64,000 nucleotides of DNA. Source: Medakamo hakoo. Lineage: Eukaryota > Chlorophyta > Trebouxiophyceae > Coccomyxaceae. A model generated the notes under the pieces. The model saw nothing but the letters and a program-made list of their open reading frames with translations, made no database searches and was not told where the DNA came from. The stretch is taken from contig CP089454.1 in assembly GCA_026636295.1 (NCBI GenBank), positions 124,001 to 188,000 on the forward strand. Direction: 5' to 3'. Position numbers and translations under genes: made by a program. Below are positions 52,299-62,508 of this stretch, one piece after another (positions within the stretch are counted from its first letter, which is position 1; each line of letters begins with the position of its first letter).

Positions 52299-53498
52299 AT
52301 GGCGCCGGCACCGCCCGTCGGCCAGGCGGGCCTGCCACCGCCTTCTCTGACGCCGCAGCAAGTCGAGCAATTCGAAAAAGACGGTGCGTCGTCGCAAGAC
52401 GGGCCAAACGGAGCTTGCGGCGCGCCTCGCCGCGCGACGACGCGACCTCTGCCTCTCCGCGCGCGCGCGCTCTCCCCCTCTCTCTTTGCCCACGTCCGCC
52501 GCCACAACACGCACGCACTCCCACCCACCCCCCTCCGCACAGGCTTCCTCGTCGTCCCGGGCTTCGTCTCCCCGCCCGACGTCGCGGCCCTCAAGGCCCG
52601 CGGCCAAGAGCTGCTGGACGGCTTCGACCCGACCGCCCCGGGCGCGAAGTCTGTCTTCTCCACCAACAACCAGTTCCGTGTGTCCACGGCGTACTTCCTC
52701 GCGTCCGCCGCCACCGCCTCCTTCTTCTTTGAAGAGGGCGCCTTTGACGGGGAGGGACGGCTGACGGCCCCGCCGTCAAAGTGCGTCAACAAAATCGCGC
52801 ACGCGCTCCACGACACGGACCCCGTGTTCAGGCGGTGGTCCCGCTCCCCGCCCGTCGCGGGCCTGGCGTCCGCGCTGGGCTTCGCCAAACCCTTGCCCGT
52901 CCAGTCCATGTACATCACAAAACAGCCTTCCATCGGCGGCGAAGTCGTCCCGCACCAGGACTCGACGTTCCTGGCGACGGACCCGCCGTCCACGGTCGGT
53001 GTGTGGGTCGCGCTGGAAGACGCGGACGAGTCCAACGGCTGCCTGTGGGCGCTGCCGGGCTCGCACACCCAGGGCGTCCTGCGCCGGTTTGGGCGCGGCC
53101 TGAGCGAGGGCAAGGACGGCGACAAAGGGGGCGGAAGTGGCGCGGCGCCCTCCCCGTCCAACCGGTGGTACGAAAAGGGAGACGACGCGGCCACCACCCC
53201 GGCCGTCGGCTTTGACCGCCCGGCGCCGGCGTACGACCTGACCGGTGGCATCCCGCTCCCCGCCAAGGCCGGCACGCTTGTTTTGCTGCACGGGAGTGTG
53301 CTGCACTGGTCGGCGCCGAACACAGGGGACGCGTCGCGCCACGCCTTCACCGTCCACATCGCAGAGGGTGGGAGGGGGTGTGTGTGGAGGCCGGACAATT
53401 GGTTGCAGCGGCCGGCCGACTCGCCGTTTGAGCCGTTGTACGACGCGGAAGCGGGGCTGGCAGGAGGGGAGGAGGGAGTAGCGGCGGTGACGGCGTGA
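52299..53498 (+). CDS. Phytanoyl-CoA dioxygenase (PhyH) family protein
   Basis: Exons 52299-52383 and 52543-53498 (phase 1) encode 346 residues. LTPQQVEQFEKDGFLVVPGF is the classic PhyH opening. The Fe(II) ligands are seen as His166-x-Asp168 in VVPHQDSTFLATDP and the distal His in LHGSVLHWSAPN, with the 2-oxoglutarate Arg in ASRHAFTVHIAEG. The layout matches eukaryotic PHYHD1-type cytosolic oxygenases rather than peroxisomal PHYH; the C-terminus (GVAAVTA) is not a peroxisomal signal. A Gly/Asp-rich insert sits at about residues 215-235. The substrate is unknown. Confidence 0.92.
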   Translation: MAPAPPVGQAGLPPPSLTPQQVEQFEKDGASSQDGPNGACGAPRRATTRPLPLRARALSPSLFAHVRRHNTHALPPTPLRTGFLVVPGFVSPPDVAALKARGQELLDGFDPTAPGAKSVFSTNNQFRVSTAYFLASAATASFFFEEGAFDGEGRLTAPPSKCVNKIAHALHDTDPVFRRWSRSPPVAGLASALGFAKPLPVQSMYITKQPSIGGEVVPHQDSTFLATDPPSTVGVWVALEDADESNGCLWALPGSHTQGVLRRFGRGLSEGKDGDKGGGSGAAPSPSNRWYEKGDDAATTPAVGFDRPAPAYDLTGGIPLPAKAGTLVLLHGSVLHWSAPNTGDASRHAFTVHIAEGGRGCVWRPDNWLQRPADSPFEPLYDAEAGLAGGEEGVAAVTA

Positions 53499-53565
53499 AA
53501 ACCTAGAAAAAATGGACATGGTTTGTGCCTGGAGCAAAAAAAAAAAAAAACACTCACGCGCACCT

Positions 53566-54959
<1,394 letters not shown>

Positions 54960-55056
54960 TGAGAAAGCGTGGAGTGAGACCCAGCCTGCCTTCTATTCAG
55001 TTCGTCAACACGCTTCTACTCTGTCCACCACCCCGCGCGCTCACGCTCACATGAGT

Positions 55057-55139
55057 TCTCACAGCTATGAGGCCTGTTGTGTGTGAAGGTGTGTAGAAAA
55101 AGGAGTGGAGTGTGTGCGTGTGTTTCGTGAGCTGTGAGA
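55057..55139. repeat. 10-bp inverted repeat pair
   Basis: TCTCACAGCT at 55057-55066 and its exact complement AGCTGTGAGA at 55130-55139, separated by 63 bases, about 100-180 bases upstream of the NKAP start. Could form a hairpin or be paired protein-binding sites. Confidence 0.7.
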
Positions 55140-55224
55140 GCGTTCTTCCCAACCACCCATCCATTCCATCCAGGCGCAGAAAAAAAAAACGCCGCCCGCC
55201 GTGCGTGTGTGTCAGAGGCTAGAT

Positions 55225-55267
55225 TATATAAAAAAAGAGTAAACTCAGCCCAGCTCCTTTAGGAGCT
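55225..55267. promoter_or_regulatory. TATA-like box with adjacent perfect palindrome
   Basis: TATATAAAAAAA begins at 55225; 20 bases on lies the palindrome AGCTCCTTTAGGAGCT (55252-55267). Read on minus, the palindrome is a stem-loop followed by a T7 run. No transcript can be assigned from sequence alone. Confidence 0.35.
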
Positions 55268-58200
55268 CTGAAGACCGTCGTGTGATACTCGAAACGTGTC
55301 GTCATCCACGCAAGGAAATAGGAAAGGAAAAAAACGACGGCTGTGCGACGGAAACAAAAAAACGCAACCACGCACGTCACCAAAAAAAAGAACGACTCAG
55401 ACATCCAAGGAAGGTTGGGCCGCATCAGCTCTCAAGCCCGGCGAAAGGCGAAAGCTCTAGAGCGGGCACTGCGAATGTTAAATTGAGAAACGCCCTGTTT
55501 TGGAAACTTCATCCCGGTCGAACTTTTTTTTGGTGGTGGTGGGTGGCATGTGTGTTTTGTTGCGGCCGTCGCCGCCGTCGTTTTGGAGGGAGGAAGCAAA
55601 AAATGTGTCTCAGACTGCGGCCTGTGCCGCGCCGTGTGCGTCCAGCCGTTGCGGGGCCGAAGAAAACCGTCGCTGTTTCCAGCGAGCGGCCGGGTAGGTT
55701 CCCCCGCGTCCCGGTGTTAAGTGGGGCGGGGACCCGGCCTCGGCCGGCCCCGCGGCAAAAATTCCGACGTGTGTGGCGAGTGCGTCATCACGGACGGGTA
55801 TAAAGGAGGAAAAAAAGGGGGTCGGGCGGGCGTGGGGAAAGGAAAAAAAGAATGAAAAAAAAAGCGCTCGGTGGAAGAAGAAGTCGTTTTAAAAATGAAT
55901 CGTGAGTTCTAATCAAGAAAGCATTCAGAAACAGCCTCACGTATGTCGTCATCGCGCGTCGTCGTGTGGAGGACGGGGGAGAGAGGGAGAGAGGGAATGG
56001 CCCGCGCGTTTTGTCTCTCTCATCGTCGTCTCACCTGGGGGTTTGGACGGGGTGGGTGGGGAGAGGGTTGGATGAGAAAAAAAAGCGTCTCTCCGGAAAG
56101 ACTGTCGGGCGTGCAACACGCGCCGGCCTCATGGCACGCCCCCGCTAAGGGGCGCAATCCACCGGCGTTGAAACTACATCCGCGTTTTTGTTGCTACGGC
56201 GGATTTTCCGCTTGTTGAACGGCGGCACGGGATTTTATGCAAAAAAAGGTCCGCCGTTCGACCGTCACTGTAGCGAAAAAGAGAAGCGCAAACGCATGCA
56301 CGCATGCGCGCACGCACGCACGCACCTTTTGTCTTTCTAATGCTTTGCCTGGGTGAAAAAGAGAGAGGAGGGTGTGCGTGAGAAGAGAGCGCGTCGTTTT
56401 CTCTGAGAAGGATGTGTCGGGTCGCGCCACGCCGCCCGACCTCTCTCCGTCTCCCGTGTGCGGGAATGGGAGAATGTGAGCGGGCAACGGACGCAGGGCC
56501 CCAGTTGCGGTGTGCGGCTGGAAGAACGCCGGGCGGGATCGCAGGGTGTGGCGTCGCCGGCTGCCTGAAAATCCAGCCAAAAAGGGGTGAGGGCCAAGAT
56601 GGATGGCCAAAAAAGAGAGGAAAAAAACTCACCGTTGGTGGACGCGCCGTTTTTCTCCAGCATTTCAGATCCGAACAACGACGCCGGCTCTGGAGAGGAG
56701 GGTGTGGTGTGGAATGCGTGAGCAAAAACAGGGTTTTTTTCGTTTGAAACGAAAAAAAAGGGAAAAAATTGTCCGGGGGCATCGTCCCGCCCTCTGACGA
56801 AAAAAAAACGAAAGGGCGGGATAGCGACGTGCGCCTGGCCCGGGTCGTCAGCACGCCCCCGGAATGCCTTGATCATAGCACCGGGGGACGGCCTCATCGG
56901 CTTTCGCTTCTGGGAACGGGCCCCGCCGCACGGGCCCAACGCCCCTTGAGAGGGGCGCGGGCGCGGCCAGACCAACTATTTGAAGCCTGAGGTGTCGCGC
57001 TTCACGCACGCATTCCATTCCTTTCTCAGTCCGCTCGGACAGCCAAGAGAATCTTCGTTCGTCAACGCTGAAAGTCGCTCGGCAACTCTAGTCCGAAATA
57101 AAAAGTTCTCGAAATTCTTCACGGCGGAAAAATGGATGGATGGAAAAAGGAATAAATGAAGGACAGAACAAACACAAACACAAAGGGATCAGGCGGAGGG
57201 AGATGAAGCCCCCCGCGCATTGCGAATGCAACCTGTTGTCGGCATCAGGCCCGGTCTTAAGGGGACTGGATGCAAAACACGGACCAGGTGTGGGGTCGTC
57301 CTTTCCCATATGTTTTGTTTTTTGTTGTTCTTCTCGGTTTTATGGGGTGGAGGAAAAGGAGGGGTGCGCACCTTTCACGCACAGAGGAAGCCGGCCGCGG
57401 GTCGCAGAGGCCCCTGTGGTGAAAAGAAGGGAGAAGGGAGAGGAGCGGGTGTGAGAGGGCGTGAGGACGGGAAGCGCGCACCAACCCTCTCCAGGCGGAC
57501 ACAACCAAAAAACTTCGCTCAGACGAAAATAACGTGAATTTTGGGAATTTTTTTTGTCTTCAGCGGGCAAAGGAGGGTTGGCAATTCCCCGCAGGCGCGG
57601 TGCAGCACACCCCACACATCGGCCCAGGGCGCCAGCCGCAGCACGCCGCCTCCCTGTTTCCAGCCGCAGGGCGCAGGCGCGAGTGCGCGTGAGCTCCGTC
57701 GAGTCGGGCCCCGCGTCCCACGCCCGCGCCCGCCGCTGGGACCAGAGGGCGGCAGCAGCCACGGCCAGCGCACCCAGGCCTCGAGCGTGCAGGGACGCGC
57801 GCCGCGCCCAACAAAGGCCGCCACACCCAACGCCCAGTCGAAGCGAGCTGGGATTAAAATTGGTGTCGTCCCCGCGAAGGTTGGTCAAAAAAGCAAGGAA
57901 AAAAAAAGCAAAAAAAGAACGGGATCAGGGCGGGCCCTGTTAAAAGCGCGCCTGTTGAAACTGTCTATCCTCAGGGCGTGTTCCCCGTGTTTGGCTTTGT
58001 ATGGGGGCCGGTAGGACTGGGGCGACAGTGTGGAAACAATCATCTCCCGTTTGGATGGATGGGAAAGGGGGGTGGCGGTGGCTAGGGGAGAGCCGTCGGC
58101 CAATGGGGTGGGGGTGGAGAAGAAAAAAAGCGAGTGGGAGGGCCAGGGAGGGGGGCGCCATCCCCACCGCTCCATCACAGTGATCTGCACGCACCTGAGT

Positions 58201-58528
58201 TTGACAGAGACTAAAAATTGGAGAGCGGCGGCGGGCGGGCGGCTGCCCCGGGCGGGGTGCGAAGGTCAGCCGCCGTCGCCCGCGGCGGCCCGTTCGCTCG
58301 CACCAGACACGCGTCTTTTTTCAATCGTTGGGCGGCACTGCTCAAGCCGCACGAGGCGCGACGAGTGCGTGGGCATTCATAGTTGCCTACACGCGCGAGG
58401 GGAGAGGAGGCAAGGAAAAGGAAGAGTGTGGGCGGCGGCGGAAAGGCGGGAGCGGGCGCCGCGCTGCCCTTCCGCCGCCGGAAGAGAAGACTCTGAGCTC
58501 CGACCACTGCCGTCCATCTCTCTACCGC

Positions 58529-59848
58529 CTAGACCACCACCACCCGCGTCCGCTCCTCCCCGGCCACCCCGCCCTGCAACTCCCGCACCAGGCCCTGGAT
58601 CTCCCGCACAAACCCGTCGGCCCCCCGCCGCACGCTCGCCGCACTCGCGTCGCCCGCGCCGGCCTCCACCTCCTCCACAGGCCGACCCACCAGCACCGTC
58701 AGCTGGGCGGACCGCTTGGCGCACGGCAGGAACCAGCCGTTGTGCACCCAGAGCGGCATGAAGCCGATGGCCCGGGACAGGCGCTCCAGGAGGGCCGGCG
58801 GCAGGAGCGGCGGCTTTGTCCAGGCCAGCATGGCCGTCTGGCCCAGGACAAAGGCCGGGACGAGGGCGGCGCGCGCCCGCAGGGCTTCGCGCACGTAGCC
58901 ACTGCGCGCCTTTAAAAACAGGGTCTCCGTTTTCGGGGCGGGCGGCGGCGGCGGCGGGGTGAGCAGGGCGACTTCCGCGACGCCGCCCGGGCACAGGGCG
59001 AGCGCCCGGCCGGGGGGGCAGCGGGCCAGGTGCGCGCGCACGGACGCCCTGTCGGCCGGCCGCACGCCCAGCCACCACCACAGGTGGCGGACGAGCGGGA
59101 CGGCGAAGCAGGCGGACGACGCGGCCAGGCGCGCGCCGACCAGCGCGGGCGGCGGCCGCGCGCCCGGCGCCAGCTCCGCCTGCGCGTGCGGCGAGAAGGC
59201 GAGGACCATGCCCAGGGGCAGCGTCGAGTGCGGTTCGAGCGCGAGCACGACGGGCCGGCCGGCCGCGACGACGGCCGCCAACGCGGCCGCGGCCCCAGGC
59301 GCACACACGACCCTCAGGCCGGCGCTGCCGTCTTTAAACGGGCGTAGAAAGCGCAGCGTGCGCGTCACGAGGAACCGACACAGAGCGTCCGCCCAGGCGG
59401 GCGGACGCGCGGCGTCGTCGTCGTCGTCGGCCGGCAAGGGGATGGAGGCGAGCACGGCCGCGGCCGCGGTCGCGAGGGCTGCGACGGCGAGGGAGGCCGG
59501 AGAACGGAGCCAGGCGGCGAGGAGGCAGGCGGCGGGCGCGCCCAGGAGGCCGGCCGCGATGATGGCCGACCACAGCGCGTACGCGGCGTACCCTTCCACC
59601 GCGGTCCGGAGGGACTGCGTTCCCTCCGGGGACCGCAGTCCCCGGAGGACTTCGGTGAGTCCACGGAAGACTGCGTGCGCGGGGCGGGGAGTGGTCGAGG
59701 CGGCGGGCGCCGTCGCTCCGCCTTTGCGGCGGGCCCGCAGCCGCGTGTGCACGCCGCCCTCGCCCTGCCTCGCATCACCGGATTGCAGGGCAGCAATCCG
59801 GCCGTCTAGGGACGCCCGGCTCGGCCGCCCGGCGGCCGCGGCCTTCAT
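58529..59848 (-). CDS. DGAT2: Type-2 diacylglycerol acyltransferase
   Basis: Single exon, 439 residues. Two hydrophobic segments (about residues 84-140: [20 protein letters not shown] and [20 protein letters not shown]) precede the acyltransferase domain. The plant/algal catalytic motif is [17 protein letters not shown] (EPHS in place of animal HPHG); further DGAT2 blocks are [47 protein letters not shown] and [15 protein letters not shown]. It would join acyl-CoA to diacylglycerol at the ER or plastid envelope to make storage oil. The N-terminal ~75 residues are basic and low-complexity. Algae carry several DGAT2 copies; which type cannot be said. Confidence 0.9.
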   Translation of the reverse strand: MKAAAAGRPSRASLDGRIAALQSGDARQGEGGVHTRLRARRKGGATAPAASTTPRPAHAVFRGLTEVLRGLRSPEGTQSLRTAVEGYAAYALWSAIIAAGLLGAPAACLLAAWLRSPASLAVAALATAAAAVLASIPLPADDDDDAARPPAWADALCRFLVTRTLRFLRPFKDGSAGLRVVCAPGAAAALAAVVAAGRPVVLALEPHSTLPLGMVLAFSPHAQAELAPGARPPPALVGARLAASSACFAVPLVRHLWWWLGVRPADRASVRAHLARCPPGRALALCPGGVAEVALLTPPPPPPAPKTETLFLKARSGYVREALRARAALVPAFVLGQTAMLAWTKPPLLPPALLERLSRAIGFMPLWVHNGWFLPCAKRSAQLTVLVGRPVEEVEAGAGDASAASVRRGADGFVREIQGLVRELQGGVAGEERTRVVVV

Positions 59849-60025
59849 GGCGGGTCGTGGGGGGGAGACGCCCCGGATGAACGATGGAGTGGAGCAATGC
59901 GCTCGGCCATCACTCTCTCTTCAAACCATCATTTCGGCCGGCCGGGCGCGCACGAAAGCCGCCCGCCCGCCTGCCTCCCTTTCCCTTTTGCCCCGAGTGA
60001 GCCACCACTCGAACAACACGCAAGT
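59849..60025. promoter_or_regulatory. Divergent promoter region, DGAT2 / VPS29
   Basis: 177 bases between start codons with no TATA box; promoter role inferred from layout. Confidence 0.35.
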
Positions 60026-60904
60026 ATGGTCCTCGTCCTCTGCATCGGCGACCTGGCCATCCCCCACCGCGCTGTCGAGCTGCCACCCCAGTTCAAGTCG
60101 TTGCTCGTCCCCGGCAAAATCCACACGGTTCTCTGCACGGGCAACCTGGTGACGCGGGTGAGTGAAGTGAGGTGTCGCCCTGGTGGGGATGGGAGGCGTT
60201 GGAAAGGCGACGGGTGGCGGGCGCGGGCGTCCAATGCTTTCGCTCGCGCTGCGCGCGTCTCCCCTTGACCTTTGCCTCGACGCACCTCCCCCATGCTTCT
60301 CCCCACCAACCCCCAGGAATCCCTCGACTACCTGCGCTCCGTCTGCCCGGACGTCCGCCTCGTGCGCGGCGACTTTGATGATGCCGCCTTAGCGGCCGAC
60401 TGGCCGGACACCGCGGTGTTCACCATCGGCGGCCTGAAAATCGGGCTGACCCACGGCCACGCGGCCGTGCCCTGGTCCGACCCGGCCGGCGCGGCCGGCG
60501 CCCTGGCCCGGCGCTTAGGGGCCGACGTCCTGGTGTCCGGCCACACGCACGCGCTGCGGGCCGCCGTGTCGCCCGAGGGCGTCCTCCACGTCGAGCCCGG
60601 GTCCGCCAGCGGTGCGGCGCCCGCGTTTGCCGTGGGTGGTGGTGGTGGGGACGGAGGTGCGCTGAGCAGCACGGCGCCGGGCGAGCCGTCCACGCCCTCC
60701 TTTGTCCTCATGGACGTGGCGGACGGCCGGGCGACGGTGTACACGTACCGCCTGGTGGCGGCCGGCGACGGCGGCGGCGCGAAGGCCGTGAAAGTTGAGA
60801 AGCTGTCTTACGTGCGGGGCGTCGCGCCGGCTTCTCCCGCTGCTGGAGGCGGCGGCGGCGCGCCGCCGCCGCCGCCGGCCGCGCCCACGCCCGCGGCCGC
60901 GTGA
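60026..60904 (+). CDS. VPS29: Retromer subunit VPS29
   Basis: Exons 60026-60157 and 60317-60904 (phase 0) encode 239 residues. [54 protein letters not shown] and [15 protein letters not shown] follow VPS29 closely, as does [20 protein letters not shown]. It has the metallophosphoesterase fold but acts as a scaffold binding VPS35 in retromer, recycling cargo from endosomes. The usual 182-residue protein is lengthened by a Gly-rich insert (about residues 153-172) and a Gly/Pro/Ala tail. Its stop lies 57 bases from the stop of convergent VPS18. Confidence 0.95.
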
Positions 60905-60917
60905 GCTCCTAGATTTG

Positions 60918-60922
60918 TGTAA
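60918..60922 (+). terminator. Possible TGTAA polyadenylation signal for VPS29
   Basis: TGTAA followed by an A-run, 14 bases after the VPS29 stop. Close for a functional signal, but the motif is the chlorophyte consensus. Confidence 0.35.
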
Positions 60923-60961
60923 AAAAAAGTTGCGTCGTTAAAAAAGAACTCACGCCACCCT

Positions 60962-62468
60962 CTACCCGCCGACCCTCCACGCTGCGACCGCCGCCGCGTC
61001 CGCGGGCAAATGGACCAAGGGCAGGCCGACCGCCCGGGCCGCCCGCTCCCCGCACGCCGGGTCTTCGGCCGCCACCTCGGCCTCAAACGCCGACAGCGCG
61101 GCCGCCGTGGACGGCTCGGCCTCGGCGCCGGCGGGGCGGGCGGCCAGCGACGCCGCTGCCTTCTTCAACCTGGCCGCCGCGCCGGGCTCACTCCGTGCCG
61201 CGACCGCGGCCGCCGCGCACGCCCCATGGTACGCCCGCCCCGTCGGGTACAGGTACAGGCGGGGCAAGGCACCCGCCTGGCGCACCAGCCCCGCGCCGGG
61301 AGCGGGCGGGCCGCCGATGGGAGAGCCGCACCCCGCGCACGGCTCGCTCGCCGCGACGCGCCCCGTCCGCCCGCCCAGGGCCGCCAGGTCCGCCCGCAGC
61401 GCGTCCGACACCGCGGACGCGGCCTCCATTTTGGACCGCAGCGCAGCCACACGGGCGTCACACTCCGTCAGGGACGCGACGACCGCGGATTGAAAGGCGC
61501 CGATGGCGGTGACGCCCGGGAAGAGCGGGAGGACGTCTTCCAGCCGCAGCCCGCCGCCCAGTCCACCGCCCCCACCCCCGCCCTCCGCGCCGCCGCCGCC
61601 GCCGGAGTCGCGCAGGAACGCGTCGACTTCCGCGATGGACGCGGCGGTGGCAGCTGCCGCGGCTTCTGCGTCGGGCGCGGCGGCGGCGGCGGCGGCGCCG
61701 GCGGCGATGAGGTGGCGGACGACGGCCAAGGCCAGGCGGCGGCGGACGGCCTCTGAGTCGCCGTCACTGCCACGGCCACCACCCGTCCCGCCCGCCACGG
61801 CGACGGCCAGGGCGCGGTCAAAGGTCAGGGCTAAAGACACGGCGTCTTCGGCCAGGCCCAGCTCGACCAAGAGGTGGACGGCCGCCCGGCGCAGGCGGGG
61901 CGGGAGGTCGACCGAACCGTCCTCTCCGCCGCCACCGCCACCGCCACCACCACCGCCGGCCGCCCGGGCCAGGCGCAGGGCCAGGGCCGGGTCGTACAGC
62001 GGCGCACCACTGGCTGGCTCCCTGGCGGACGCCAGGTACTCCAGAAGCTCCCGCTCCGCGTCGTCGGCCGCCGCGGCGGCGGCCTCTCCGGCGCCTCCCT
62101 CGCCCTCACCCGCGGCCGCGGCAGCTGCGACCAGCAGCGCGGCCGCCAGGTTGTGGACGGCCGGGTCGGCGCAGCCGCCGACTTCGACGCAGTGACGCAC
62201 AAAGCGCAGGGCGGCGGCGCGCCCGGCCGCCAGGGCGGGCGGCGAGAGCGAAGAGGCGGGCGCGGCCGGGGCGGCCGCGCTGGCTCCAAACGGCACGAGC
62301 GCGGGCAGCAGGCGGCGCGGGTCCAAGCCCGCGCCCAGCCAGGCGTCCACGGCTTCCTCGGGCGCCGCCGCCATGAGGGCCGGGCCGTACTTGTAGTGCA
62401 GGGCGGGCGGCGTGGCGGGCGAACGCAGGACGGCCAGGGCGGCGGCCGCGGCAGAGGTGGAGGCGGAC

Positions 62469-62508
<40 letters not shown>

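Larger units (their letters stand above)
54960..58528. other. 3.5-kb region without a secure gene
   Basis: By far the longest gap, from the NKAP start to the DGAT2 stop. The GC content is visibly lower in much of it, with many A-runs and G-rich patches. All six frames lack an ATG-started frame with the G/C-third-position codon bias, domains or splice pattern seen elsewhere. It contains an inverted repeat (55057-55066 and 55130-55139), a TATATAAA box followed by a 16-bp palindrome (55225-55267), a strongly structured GC segment (about 55620-55790), another at 56820-56990, a possible short exon-like block on minus at 57590-57850 and a C/G hairpin-rich stretch at 58215-58310. Non-coding RNA genes are possible; none was identified as U1-U6, SRP, RNase P or tRNA. 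Confidence 0.6.

Noticed and set aside
55420-55540. U5 snRNA on the minus strand (TTTCGCCTTT resembles loop I)
   Set aside because: The essential CGCCTTTTACTAA loop, its stem and an Sm site are missing.
57190-57330. C/D snoRNA-like segment (AGATGAA near a hairpin)
   Set aside because: Box C is imperfect and no box D (CTGA) lies at the right distance.
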